A DNA stretch of 64,000 nucleotides from Heracleum sosnowskyi (Eukaryota > Streptophyta > Magnoliopsida > Apiales > Apiaceae). The DNA lies in NCBI GenBank assembly GCA_030848705.1, contig JAUIZM010000017.1:1488001-1552000 (forward strand). The letters are read 5' to 3'. Positions 20,706 through 31,510 of this stretch are shown here, one piece after another. The notes below the pieces were generated by a model. The model searched no databases, was not told where the DNA came from, and saw only the letters and a list, made by a program, of their open reading frames with translations. Made by a program: the position numbers and the translations under genes. Position 1 is the first letter of the stretch. Each line of letters opens with the position of its first letter.

Positions 20706-23001
20706 GGATCCAGACTTGCTTGGATCCTTTGTCTTTCTTAACAGTGTTAGTTTTTGCAGCGGAATTAGCATTATCAGAGTTTAAACTAACATTGTCAGAT
20801 TTTACACTAGCAGAGTTTGCTCTAACCCATTTCAAGTTGGGTTTTAGCTCATAATAGTTATGATAAATTGCATGATAACTCTTACATGTGTAAATAGAAT
20901 GCCAGGTGCTCCCACAATGTTTGCATAAAGTCTGTGGTCTTACTCTAACATAATCATTCTTTACTTCTGAAGTAGAAGATAAAGAATTAATATGTTTGTT
21001 CTTAGTGCAAAATCTAGCAAGATGATTAGAACTACCACAATTATAACATGTTTTTCTTGAGGCACTAGCATTAGGCATATGATTATTTCTATTATTTATG
21101 CCTACTTTTCCATTCCTATTTCTCTTGGACCCTTTTGGTTTCACGGCAGACTTAATCTCTTTGAGCTTATGTTTAAACTGTTTTCCTGTCATTAAACCAA
21201 CATTAACCTGCTTCTCACAGATTCTAATTGGTTCTTTAACAGCTTCTAACTCAACAAGCTTCTCTGTTTTAGATTCAATATCTACTTGTTTAACACAAGC
21301 TTCAACTGGCTCCATAACAGCTTCTTTCACAACTACAGATTTTAGCTTGGTGGATTCTGGAACAAATATCACAGGTTTAAGTTGTGGTTTAACCTTAACT
21401 TTGTCTTTAAACCTAAGTTCATCGTTTTCACAATAACCTAAACCTACAGAATCAGTCTGAAACACTTGATGAGTGTCTCTTCCAGAATCTGTCCAAGTCT
21501 TGATTATTTTTCTTTCTTTTTCTAATTCAGATTCTAGTTGCTTATACCTTTTAAGCAACTCCTGTTCAACATAAACAGCATCATCTCTTTCTTTTTGAAT
21601 CTTCTTCATATTCTCAAGTTCTCTTTCAAGAAACTTGTTTCTTTCTTTAAGACTAAGATTCTCAGTTTTAATCCTCTCATTTTCTAAAGTCTGATCCCTA
21701 TAACTAACATGAACACTTTTCAGATATACTCTTAACTCAGATATATTATCAGTATCATAAGCATAAGTAGTTAGGGGTACCTTATTTTCAGAAGATTCAG
21801 TCTCATCTCTGACAGTTGCCATAAGAGCATAGTTTTCTCCATCATCAGAGTCTGAAGTATCTGCCCAGTCTCTGCCTTTAGAGATGAGTGCTTTCTCAGA
21901 TTTGCCTTTCTTGCACTCTGGAGCATAATGACCCATCTCCTTACACTTGTAGCACTGGATTTGAGACTTATCCTTCTTGCCAGACTTATTCTCCTTTCCA
22001 TCAGACTTTCTGAAACTTCTCCTTTCAGAGTTTGAATCTTTCCTTGAGAATCTCTTTCCTTTCTTGAAGTTCTTGAATCCCATCTTCTTAAAGGTCTTCA
22101 CCATCAATGCAGCCATTTGCATCAACTCCTCTTCGTCATCCTCAGAGTCAGAAGCTTCATCAGAGTTTGATGACTCACTCTCAGATTTAATAACTAAAGC
22201 ATTTCCCTTGGCTTTCTTCCTTGATGATTCCTTCTTGATGGGCTTCTCCTCGACTTTGAGAGCAAAAGATTTTGTCTTCTTGCTGGACCTCCTGTTTCTT
22301 TGTTCTATCTCAAGTTCATGAGTCTTTAACAATCCATAGATCTCATCAAGATCTGTATCAGCAAGATCATAATTATCTCTGATTGTTGTTGCCTTTAAGT
22401 CCCACTTTTCAGGTAGAGATAACAGAAACTTGAGATTGGACTCTTCAAGTTCATATTCCTTATCTACCAGAGACAGATCGTTCAACAGTTTGCAAAATCT
22501 GTCATAAGTCTCAGTCAAGGTTTCATTAGTTCTTGAATCAAAGTGCTCATACTCCTGTGTGAGTATTGTTTTTCTGTTCTTCTTAATAGCACCTGTTCCC
22601 TGGCATCTGACTTCTAAAGCATCCCATATCTCTTTGGCAGTTTTGCAGCCAATTACTCTGTTAGACATTACATTATCTAAAGCACTGTGGAGAAGATGTC
22701 TAACCTTTGCATCCTTTGCAATTGATGAGATATCCTCAGGAGTCATATCTTTCTTTTCCTTTGGAACAGTCTTTTGTGCTTGACCATCAACAACAGGGGA
22801 CAATTTAGTTGGCATATGAGGACCATCATTAATTCTGTCAAGGTATTCTGGATCTGTAGCCTCCAGAAACATGGTCATCTTAACCTTCCAAATCGGATAC
22901 TCTACTGGCCTGAGTATTGGAACCCTGATTGTTTCATATCGACTCACAGAATTGGGCTTAACCTGTTCAGCCTTAGGAGCAGTTTGATTTTCTTCAGACA
23001 T
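20689..23001 (-). CDS. E2 gag, 770 aa
   Basis: ATG at 23001, TAG at 20689. The N-terminal 230 residues are a copia capsid-like (UBN2-type) domain (YPIWKVKMTMFLEATDPEY). A Lys-rich region and the first CCHC knuckle (CYKCKEMGHYAPEC, near residue 350) follow. Then come a coiled-coil stretch (about 430-510) and two more knuckle-like motifs (CYNCGSSNHLARFC and CKHCGSTWHSIYTC) near the C-terminus, one more than E3 gag. Family words are embedded (SNSDEA, SNSERR). The C-terminus ends ten codons after a Lys/Gln-rich tail, close to the acceptor-like site. Confidence 0.93.
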   Translation of the reverse strand: MSEENQTAPKAEQVKPNSVSRYETIRVPILRPVEYPIWKVKMTMFLEATDPEYLDRINDGPHMPTKLSPVVDGQAQKTVPKEKKDMTPEDISSIAKDAKVRHLLHSALDNVMSNRVIGCKTAKEIWDALEVRCQGTGAIKKNRKTILTQEYEHFDSRTNETLTETYDRFCKLLNDLSLVDKEYELEESNLKFLLSLPEKWDLKATTIRDNYDLADTDLDEIYGLLKTHELEIEQRNRRSSKKTKSFALKVEEKPIKKESSRKKAKGNALVIKSESESSNSDEASDSEDDEEELMQMAALMVKTFKKMGFKNFKKGKRFSRKDSNSERRSFRKSDGKENKSGKKDKSQIQCYKCKEMGHYAPECKKGKSEKALISKGRDWADTSDSDDGENYALMATVRDETESSENKVPLTTYAYDTDNISELRVYLKSVHVSYRDQTLENERIKTENLSLKERNKFLERELENMKKIQKERDDAVYVEQELLKRYKQLESELEKERKIIKTWTDSGRDTHQVFQTDSVGLGYCENDELRFKDKVKVKPQLKPVIFVPESTKLKSVVVKEAVMEPVEACVKQVDIESKTEKLVELEAVKEPIRICEKQVNVGLMTGKQFKHKLKEIKSAVKPKGSKRNRNGKVGINNRNNHMPNASASRKTCYNCGSSNHLARFCTKNKHINSLSSTSEVKNDYVRVRPQTLCKHCGSTWHSIYTCKSYHAIYHNYYELKPNLKWVRANSASVKSDNVSLNSDNANSAAKTNTVKKDKGSKQVWILKTNT

Positions 23002-23051
23002 GATTAATACTGTGTTTGAATCGTAAAACTGTATATATTAAACAGCCTTGG

Positions 23052-23062
23052 CTCTGATACCA
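23052..23062 (-). promoter_or_regulatory. E2 primer binding site (initiator tRNA-Met)
   Basis: The minus strand reads TGGTATCAGAG two bases after the 5' LTR end. Confidence 0.9.
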
Positions 23063-23064
23063 AT

Positions 23065-23611
23065 TGTTAGGCCGAATACACAATATAATCAAGTATGTAT
23101 GAGAATAACAATAATTAAGAACACTGTTTATGAATCAATAAACTGTATTTATATTAACAGCTTCTCCTTTATGATGTTAATGAATCACAAAGAGCTTCTA
23201 GGTTACAAGAATAATATATCAATATTCGCGTGTCCCTTCTAGGGATAACCTATCTGTGTTTATATAGTACACAGCTACATACAATCCTTATCTAATTGAT
23301 ATTCCTACAAGTTAGCTATACAAAACTTATCAATTAAGGATTGCTTCTTATCTTCTATTCCGTTTCCTTAGCTGTATCAATATATTCTGCTTCTTTCCAT
23401 CTTCAGAATATATTGCTTCTAGAATCTTCAATTCAGCACCGACAACTAATTCAACTATCACCCTGTCAGACTTTAAATAAACTCTGACCGGCTTCAATTA
23501 AACTCTTCACCCTGTCAGAGTTTAACTAAACTCTGACTGGCTTCTGATAAACTCTTGTCAGTACCTGTTGCTTAAACACTGATAAACAAACATTAGCAAT
23601 TATATCTAACA
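23065..23611 (-). repeat. E2 5' LTR (547 bp)
   Basis: Same length as the 3' LTR. By eye the differences are two in the AATAAACTATAG/AATAAACTGTAT segment, one in GACAGCTA/GACAACTA and one in ACTCCGAC/ACTCTGAC. The minus-strand TATA lies at 23258-23267. Confidence 0.95.
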
Positions 23612-23616
23612 AGTTC

Positions 23617-26258
23617 AAACACTCTTAGGATTGAGGGAAGGGAGTGAATCTATTGAGAGTGAGGGGATGTCTTGTAGCCAGGCAAAAGGAGAGGAAGAGA
23701 AAGAGGGGCAGACTATTTCTTCCAGTCTGATAAAAGTGAGAAATGAGAGTTCCACCTTAGTAGGTGAAGGTGAGTGTGTGAGGGGTGTGAGCCAGGGGGA
23801 GCCCCTGATGCAAGAACATAGAGAAAATGAGAGAAAGGCGGGTACATGAGAGATAAGGATGGAAGACACGACCATTGCAAGTGAGTTAATGGATGTCAAT
23901 GAGGCAGATAGGGAGAGGCTGTTCCAACTTGAATATCAAAATGAGTTGGATCAAGTCAACCTGAATGCTGAGACATTTACTCATCCTGATCCAGCTTATC
24001 AAGTCTTGGCTGGACAGAGCAATGTGGAGGCAGAAAGGATGTTGCATTTGGTACACACTACTGAATCAATGTCTAGGGCAAAAGGAGCAATTCAAAATCT
24101 GCCTCCAGGAGCTGGTGAAGACTTTGAGTATGATGAAGACAGTGATGATTCTGAGAGTGGTGAAGGAGGAGATGAAGGCCCTTCCACTCTCCAAGAGATG
24201 CCTCCTTGGTTGTTTTCAAACTCCTATATTCACAATGACACCAAGACAGTCATTCTCAAGAATTATCAAAGAGGACATGGTGAAGCTCAGACATCAAATC
24301 CTTTGCATGCCACTATTTTTCAAAATTTTGTGGCATCACTCCAGCTTCATCAGGCCCACATCCTTCAACTGAGAGCCAACACAGATGACATCAAAGGCCA
24401 TCTTGATGGGGTAAAGGATGCTTTAGAAAAAAGAGTTGATGATGTTGCTCCTTCTACCTCCCAAAGATTCAAGCAAGATAAGCTGGTGAAGGATGTGGCT
24501 GCCCTTACTGTGAGGATGGATAAGATGGAGAAGCAAATGGACACCTTCCTAGCTAACCAAAATCTACAGACTCAACTTCTGCAACAGTTACTGCAGGCCA
24601 CTGGTGTAACTCAAACCTTTAATAATAACAAAAAAGGGGAGAGTGCACTAGTGGTCTCTGAAACAGTAACTTCTTCAGCCAAAGGTGTGCTATTAAGGCA
24701 GGGGGAGCCATCTCAGATCATAGCAAATCCAAGTGAGTTTCAATTCACAAAAGTGGTCTCTCCTCAAGCTAAGGATGCTTAAGCCTTCCTCAATTCAGAG
24801 AGGTTAATCAAAGAATCCATTTTCAAGGCTGTGACTTCATCATAACCAAAATCAGTGTCTGTCCACACAACCATCCTGAAATTTCTCACTCCTAATACCA
24901 TTATTTTGCAAAAGGAATATGATGCTGAACACTCAAGTGTCAAGGAGTTTGAACCATTATTCAGTGGCAAGACTAGTTCTCCACCAAGACAACATGGCAA
25001 AAATAAATTAGAGGTGGATTATCCATTCCCTAAACCTGATGATTCTAATGTGTTAGCAGTTCTTATCAGGAATCTCAAGACTACTAATGACATAGAGCTG
25101 AGACAAGGGTTGGCTGTTATCTACAGAAATGGTAAAGAGATTCACATCACAAGCAGTCATCCCAGGTTCAATGAAGCCAAATCAGAAGATATTTCCAGAT
25201 TAAGGAGATAAGCCAATCCCCAGGGCTATGAATCTAATCCTGAGAAACAGGCTAGATTGGCCCAAGAACTAATGAGGGAGATGGAGGAAGAAAGTAGTGA
25301 GGCTGTAGAGGAAGAGGCCCCTACTAAAAGAAAATTGAAGAAAAGGAAGATAGTGCCTAAGACCAAGCCTACCAGATGGAAGCAAAGATAAAATAGGCTT
25401 GTCTCTCCTGAGAAAGTGGAAGAGAAGAGAGATACAGGGAGGAGAATTGTCTTTGAAGACCCCATTCCAGCTTCATCTCAATCTCAAACCACCTTCCATG
25501 AGACTCCTATAGAGCCTAAAGAAGAGCCTGTTGAGTTTGAAAACTTGGTTTTCCCTAAGTTCATCATTGAAGCTGAAAAGAAGTCAAAGAAAAGGGAACA
25601 AGTCAAGAGAGCTCAACAAGGACCAATCAAGCTGAATGTTGCACCAAAAGTTGCCAAGCTAATTGAGAACAAGGCAGACTTTTTGTACATTACAGAAATA
25701 CAGGAGTACTCAACCATGGATCTTTTCCTTGATGAAGTTAGTGAAATAAGAGGCACATACAAATTCAGAGATATGCCTGAAAGACTAACCTTTGTCTACA
25801 AAGGAGGGAAGGTGAGAGCATGGCCCCTGCAACAAGTGTTGAATAAAGGATATTCTACCTTGGTGAAGGTCTTCTCAGGCTTCAAAAACACAAGGGGATT
25901 CTCTGAGGTTGCAAGGAGTGCTATTTTGAAGAACATTGAGGAAATCAGGAGCAGCTGGAATTCTCCTGATATTTTGCCAAAAAAGTTGAAGATCCCTTAT
26001 AATGGACAAAGAATCCATCTCCAACCTTACTGGATGATGGAATTCAAGGATGACAAGGGTTGTAGAAGATTCTTCAGGATTGAAGATCAATTGTCTAAGG
26101 CTAGCACCAAGTACCTTAGATGGTTGCAAGGCAAGCTGGATCCAAAAATTGCTGAAGAAGATGCATTCTACAGAAAGCTTCAAGATCAAATCAAGGTAAA
26201 CTATGCTAAGGAAGGGAGACAAAAGATTCAGCCTCCAAGAGAGAAGAAAAGGAATTAA
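23617..26258 (+). pseudogene. E4 extra ORF, C-terminal half (in-frame stops)
   Basis: A single reading frame runs from about 23631 to 26258, broken only by about five nonsense codons (near 23847, 24780, 24843, 25210 and 25389) and by no frameshift. Parts in order are an acidic segment, a coiled coil (24330-24620), NNNKKGE, a Lys/Arg-rich stretch (25320-25400), and a C-terminal domain with FRDMPERLTFVYKGGKVRAW and a charged end. Layout and KKGE match E1 and E2. Most of the stops could come from single C-to-T changes, as expected for methylated, silenced DNA (inference). Confidence 0.8.
24628..24643 (+). promoter_or_regulatory. E4 internal polypurine tract
   Basis: ACAAAAAAGGGGAGAG at the KKGE codons, matching the tract positions in E1 and E2. 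Confidence 0.35.
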
Positions 26259-26585
26259 ATCTGCTCAGTCTAGAGGAGCACTCTCTAAGTAATTATCTCT
26301 ACTCTTCAGTATTTCAATAATGTAGCTTAATGCAATTTTTACTGTTACTGTTTATTTGTTAGAAGTGGTTTTGTTATCATCAAGACTCTTAATTTATGTC
26401 TGATTCTCAACCAGGCATAAATTGGGGGAGATTGTTAGGAACTATGTTGTTTCTTGATGATAACTAGACTAACTTAGTGAAGATTATATAAGTAAAAATG
26501 TAGCCTTCAACGGATAACATGCTTTTGTAGTATCCATAGAAGGGTAGCTTTTCTACGGATAAGACTCAATGTAACATGCTTGTGT

Positions 26586-26741
26586 AATCCTGATGTACAA
26601 TCCTGAGATGCAATCCTGATATGCAATCCTGAGGAACAATCCTGATGAACATTCCTGATATGCAATCCTGATATGCAATCCTGATGTACAATCCTGATGT
26701 GTAGTCCTGATGTGTATTCCTGATTTGTAATCCTGATGTTG
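26586..26741 (+). repeat. 13-bp tandem array, 12 copies, in the E4 LTR
   Basis: Twelve consecutive 13-base units of consensus AATCCTGATRTGC without spacing changes. The first nine bases equal the E1 family word, although E4's own scattered word is CTACGGATA. Confidence 0.95.
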
Positions 26742-27536
26742 AAGTTGAAGTATTAGTTTTTAGGCTGAATAAGTCATGTTGACTATTAATGGATATGTAG
26801 AATAGGGAGGATAATTGTAAATAGTCTATGCCTCGTAATTTTACATAAGTGAAATTGACTGTCTACGGATAACATCATTAGCCTTCTACGGATGTGGACA
26901 ATGTACTGTTTGCGGATAACAGTACTAGCTGTCTACGGATGTGATCAAGATACTCTCAACGGATACAACTCAAATAACTTCTACGATTACACACTGTACT
27001 TTGTGAAAGGGACAGTTCAGACAGTGCACATGGGTTGACAGAATTCACAGAGCATGGAAACTAGCATTTCTGGAAAACTCACGAGAAAAAGAAGCATTCT
27101 GTTTTGTCTGGTCAAATGTAGCATTTCTATAAAAGACAATCAGCCAAGAAGGGCAAGCTACCAACACATGGACCACTACTCAGAATGGAGAAACAAGGAT
27201 TTTGAACAGATTTACTTTTTGTATTATTAGTTGTTCGAAATATCTTGTAAACTTGGGATATATAACCAAGTGTAGCATTATTCTAGAAGTAAGAAATGAG
27301 TTAGGCAATTTAGAGAGCTCAAACCAATATCCTTTGTAAATTACTAAAGCTAGAATAATGTTTATGCAGCTGTGTGTTTATTCATAAACATCACAGAGAT
27401 TTCTTTTAAATAAAATCTCCCAGGTGGATAAATCAATCCACCTGAATTTTTAATTCTTGTGCTAGTTTTATTTATTTGTTTTTTTGTTCTTGAATTTACT
27501 TTCATATCTCTATTGTCAAAAACTAAAGAATTTTTA

Positions 27537-27574
27537 AAGATTGTATTCAACCCCCCTCCCCCTTCTACAATCTT
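27537..27574 (+). other. Hairpin near the 3' end of the E4 LTR
   Basis: A 9-bp stem, AAGATTGTA with TACAATCTT, encloses a C-rich loop that starts TTCAACCCCCC and ends CTTC. Stem substitutions relative to E1 and E5 are compensated. Confidence 0.75.
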
Positions 27575-27596
27575 CATTCATTGTCTGGGAATAACA

Positions 27597-27880
27597 ACTA
27601 TTTATTTATGTTGCGGCCTTAAAAAAAAGTTAAGCATGTTCCAATAATTTCTCCTCTCATGTCGCCCACACACATACACATATTATGTGTATAATTCACA
27701 ACATAAGTGAGTGAGGGGCCTAGTGGTATGAGAGTGTTTAAATTTGTTGTGAGACCCAAGTTCAATTTCCTTTAACAACAATTTTTTTAGAAACAATAAT
27801 ATATAAGGGTAAATTTGTAATTTGAGGTGATTAAAATGTCTCACCATCTTTCCCTCATCAAACCCCATGTTGGGCTATTA
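27597..27880. other. Short spacer with a possible tRNA-derived SINE fragment
   Basis: At 27714-27795 a GGGGCCTAGTGGTATGAG stretch resembles an RNA polymerase III box A. AGACCCAAGTTCAATTTCC about 40 bases on resembles box B. This is the layout of plant tRNA-derived SINE heads. No clear 3' tail or flanking duplication was found. Otherwise AT-rich sequence. Confidence 0.35.
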
Positions 27881-28569
27881 TCTATACTATTATATTAAAG
27901 ACGAAACATTGAAAGTTTTGTAGTCTGGTCCTGAAAGTTTTTGTAATCTGGTTAGATTTTTAAAGGCAAGAATATTAAAATTGTATATTTAGTTTTCTCT
28001 ATTAAGAAAGATTTAACAATGCAATTGAGATATTTTCTAATAAAAAAATTATTATATTTAAATTATTTATTTACTTTCCTCCATTAGTAAAAATTTTAAA
28101 GGCAAGAATATTAAAATTATATATTTAGATTCATGCATTAACAAGAATTTAAAAGGCAAATCAAGTTTTTTTTTTCTAATGTTTACTTTCCTCCATTAGT
28201 AAAGATATTTAAAAGGTAAATGAGACTTTTTCTGTTTGATTTTATTAATTCAAAATTTTGAGAAAATTAGAAAAATAGATCGAAGCGATTTGAGAGTCGT
28301 CACCTCACCGCCCTCAAGATGATATATTTACTTTCCTCTTTAATAGGTATATATAGATAAATTAAAAAAATTAGGAGAATATTAACCTTATATTAAAGAC
28401 GAAGCATTGAAAGTTTTTGTAGTCTGGTCCTCCAAAGTTTGGTCACTCAATTCTCAACCGTTAGATCTTTCAAATCAATATAATATAAGCCATCGGATAA
28501 AATACTAAAAGTTATTATATATATAATATTTTATATTATAATTACTAATAACTATCTAATTACCTTTTT

Positions 28570-29210
28570 CAGCTAAAACATATTATCTGTTTATATTTTC
28601 TAAATAAAACGACTCATCTTCTAAAAATAACACGGGCACATTACTGATTTTATATTTTCTAACTTAAACGACTCATCTTCTAAAAATAATATGGGCAACA
28701 TATATATAGAAACATAATATAATTTTATCTAATTATTAATAAAAAACTAACCGTCTTTTTTAGTACATTACCAGTTTTGTATTTTTTAACTAAAACAACT
28801 CATCTTCTGAAAATAACACGGGCACATTACCGATTTTATATTTTCTAACTTAAACAACTCATCTTCTAAATATTTTATATTACAATTACTAATAACTATC
28901 TAATTACCTTTTTCAGCATAAACATATTACCTGTTTTATATTTTCTAAATAAAACAACTCACATTACCTATTTTATATTTTTTAACTTAAACAACTCATC
29001 TTCTAAATTTTTTATATTATAATTACTAATAACTATCTATTTATCTTTTTCAGCTAAAACATATTACCTGTTTTATATTTTCTAAATAAAACGACTTATC
29101 TTCTAGAAATTATAACACGGGCAAAGTACATATTTTATATTTTCTAATTTAAACAACTCATCTTCTAAAAATAATACGGGCAACATATATATAAAAACGT
29201 AAAATAATTT
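28570..29210 (+). repeat. Degenerate repeat block inside the outer Helitron
   Basis: About eight imperfect copies of a 55-60 base unit containing CAACTCATCTTCTAAAAATA and CACGGGCACATTACC. Further copies occur at 30630-30750 and 31060-31130, on the far sides of the inner Helitron and the MITE. Confidence 0.75.
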
Positions 29211-29217
29211 TGTATAT

Positions 29218-30603
29218 TCTATTATATATATAATAGAGCAGGGGGGTTCAATGAGCCAATTTATTCAAGTTAAATTACAAAAATACCCTTCTAAATTATA
29301 TTTTAATTATACATGTATTAATTACAATTAATACTCATCTACTTCAATATGCGTACATTAATTGTGTTCAACTCATTATTGCATATCATTAATATTTATT
29401 ATTACTTCATTATTTAATATTAACAATTTATGACTAGATATTATTTTTTATAGAAAATATTAAAACTTTTAAACATTAAATAAATTGTGACAATGATGAT
29501 TGATAATTGTTAATTGAAAGAGATTACCAACTAATTTAGAGCTTCATTCACTATTGCAAAGTTATGCATATCAAATTTATTTTGCTAAATTAAAAAAACA
29601 AACTATTGCCCTTATTGTATATTTCGTATCTAGATTCGCTATTTGGTTCATTACATTTATTTGCTTATATAGCAGACGGTTTAGGGAGATCAAAAGTAAT
29701 TATAGACCAAATAAATGATGATAAAAAATAATGAATATGGTGAGTGCACAATGAATATCAATCAAATAAGGAATTTGGATACGGAAGATGTAATAATAAG
29801 GCAATAGGTTTGTTTTTCGAAGTTAGCAAAATATGATTTGATCTGCATATCAAATCTTATTTTGCTAAACTGAAAAAACAAATTATTGGCCTTATTGCAT
29901 ATTTCGTATCCAGGTTCACTATTTGGTTCATTACATTTATTTGCTTATATAGTAAACAGTTCAGGGAGATCAAAAGTAATTATAGACCAAATAAATGATG
30001 ATAAAAAAATAATGGATATGGTGAGTGAACAATGAATATCAACCAAATAAGAAATTTGGATACGAAAGATGTAATAATAAGGCTAATAGGTTTGTTTTTT
30101 GAAGTTAGGAAAATATGATTTGATCTGTGTCACTTTACAATATCCAACGAGAATATTTTGTATAATATCAAATAATTTTTTTTTATAAATTTAGTATATC
30201 TTAAACAATAAGCTATATATCAAACAAATGTTATAGAAATATTGTACGAAATAGTTTTACTAACTACTTGAAACAGGTTAAATACTATTTTGTTTTTATA
30301 AAGTTACACGACGGTTGAAAAATAAGTCACACTCTTTTAAAATAGTTCAATCTCCCGTAATTACAAGACTGTAAGCACTTATTAGATATGATCTTTTTCA
30401 ATGAAAAAAGATTTTATTCGCAACAGAACCTATAATACATTTCACATGCATGCATATATTTACATGATTAAATATATATGACCTTTTCTAACAAAAACTG
30501 ATCCCACTTGCAACAAAACATATATTATATTTAATAAATCGGCTTATCATTTTATAACGGAAGAATGAAGAACATACACGTGCCTCGCACAGGTTATAAA
30601 GCT
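29218..30603 (+). mobile_element. Inner Helitron-like element nested in the outer one
   Basis: Starts TCTATTATATATATAATAGA and ends with a GTGC-CTC-GCAC hairpin and AGGTTATAAAGCTA, a slightly decayed CTAG terminus. Removing it rejoins the repeat unit interrupted at both sides (ATTAATAAAAAACTAACCGTC versus ATTAATAAATAACCAACTGCC). It has no ORF of note. Confidence 0.6.
29562..30121 (+). repeat. Tandem duplication (about 280 bp x 2) in the inner Helitron
   Basis: The segment starting TATCAAATTTATTTTGCTAA and ending TATGATTTGATCTG is repeated directly from about 29843, with only scattered differences. Confidence 0.85.
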
Positions 30604-30756
30604 ATTTATTAATAAATAACCAACTGCCTTTTTTCAGCACATTACATGTTTCTTATTTTCTAACTAAAACAACTCATCTTCTAAAAATAACACGGGCACA
30701 TTACCTATTTTATATTTTCTAACTTAAACAACTCATCTTCTAAAAATAACACGGAC

Positions 30757-30757
30757 A

Positions 30758-30792
<35 letters not shown>

Positions 30793-30793
30793 G
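30757..30793. repeat. (CA)n(TA)n microsatellite
   Basis: A CA run passes into a TA run. The TA run continues beyond the MITE (30983-31026), so the MITE split one microsatellite. Confidence 0.85.
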
Positions 30794-30799
30794 TAATTC

Positions 30800-30982
30800 T
30801 AGAGGTACTGAATTGGGTACCGAAATGTGGTATCGAATGATGTGGCATTAATGACGTGACAATTTAGAATGATTTTATTGGTGAAATTAATGTGAATGCA
30901 GGGGGGTCCATTATTATTAGTCAATCAGAATATAATACATGGCATTCGGTACCAAATTTCGGTACCAAATTCGGTACCTCTA
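30800..30982. mobile_element. 183-bp MITE with TIRs, inserted in a TA microsatellite
   Basis: Terminal inverted repeats start TAGAGGTACTGAATTGGGTA on the left and TAGAGGTACCGAATTTGGTA on the right (reverse complement), about 27 bases with three mismatches. The host on both sides is a TA run, compatible with a TA duplication (Tc1/mariner style), although the superfamily is not certain. It has no coding capacity. Confidence 0.75.
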
Positions 30983-30984
30983 AC

Positions 30985-31031
<47 letters not shown>

Positions 31032-31510
31032 ATATAATTAATCAAAAATAAATTTTTGTCTCAACACATTACCTATTTTATATTTTTTAACGAAAACAAC
31101 TCATCTTCTAAAAATAATACGGGTAACATCTATATAAAATGGTAATATTATTATATTAAACTTATAACTTTTATGTTTTGTTATAATTTTTTCTATAACT
31201 TTCAATTCATATAAAATAATTAATAAAAAATAAACTTAATATTATAATTATTAATAACTACCTAAACTATTAGGCACATCTCTATTATATTATTATACAC
31301 AAAACTCTTAAAATACAAACTAATCACGAACAAACACAAACACTTACGTCAATTCAACCTCGAATTCAACAACCACATATGAGTAGAACTATTCAAATTT
31401 TAAAATTATATTCATGAAAATTAAATATAAATATAAAAAAATGAAATATTAAACTATAAAAAAATAATAAATTTAAATTTCAACCGTGCATCGTACGAGT
31501 TTTAAACTAG

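Larger units (their letters stand above)
12418..23611 (-). mobile_element. E2: complete Sirevirus element on the minus strand (11.2 kb)
   Basis: Two 547-bp LTRs (12418-12964 and 23065-23611) differ at only four positions by eye (about 0.7%), so the insertion is recent. On the minus strand the order is 5' LTR, primer site, gag, pol, a long leader, extra ORF, polypurine tract and 3' LTR. It sits in the extra ORF of E4 with the 5-bp duplication AGTTC. Gag and pol frames are intact, so it may still be capable of autonomous activity apart from its N-terminally truncated extra ORF. Confidence 0.97.
23612..27596 (+). mobile_element. E4: older Sirevirus element, right part with 3' LTR
   Basis: Continues the E4 extra ORF after the E2 target duplication, then a polypurine tract (ATTGGGGGAGAT at 26421-26432) and the 3' LTR. 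The first five bases (AGTTC) are the right copy of the E2 duplication. Confidence 0.85.
26433..27596 (+). repeat. E4 3' LTR (1164 bp)
   Basis: Starts TGTTAG after ATTGGGGGAGAT and ends ...GGGAATAACA. It contains at least seven CTACGGATA-type words (near 26507, 26553, 26864, 26887, 26908, 26932, 26957), a 13-bp tandem array, a GGATATATAACC TATA-like box near 27255, and the terminal C-loop hairpin. The following bases (ACTAT) would be its target duplication; the left copy is not in the window. Confidence 0.85.
27881..31510 (+). mobile_element. Nonautonomous Helitron (outer)
   Basis: Begins TCTATACTATTATATTAAAG after an A and ends with a GC-richer hairpin (CGTGC, loop ATC, GTACG, with one G-T pair) followed by TTTTAAACTAG, then a T. 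This fits Helitron ends (5' TC, 3' hairpin plus CTAG, insertion between A and T) with no target duplication. No Rep/helicase gene is present. A second copy of the 5' region at about 28388-28440 suggests a nested or duplicated Helitron. The interior is AT-rich repeats. Confidence 0.7.

Noticed and set aside
30757..31026. CRISPR-like or centromere-like repeat
   Set aside because: Simple CA/TA microsatellite split by a MITE; plant nuclear DNA.
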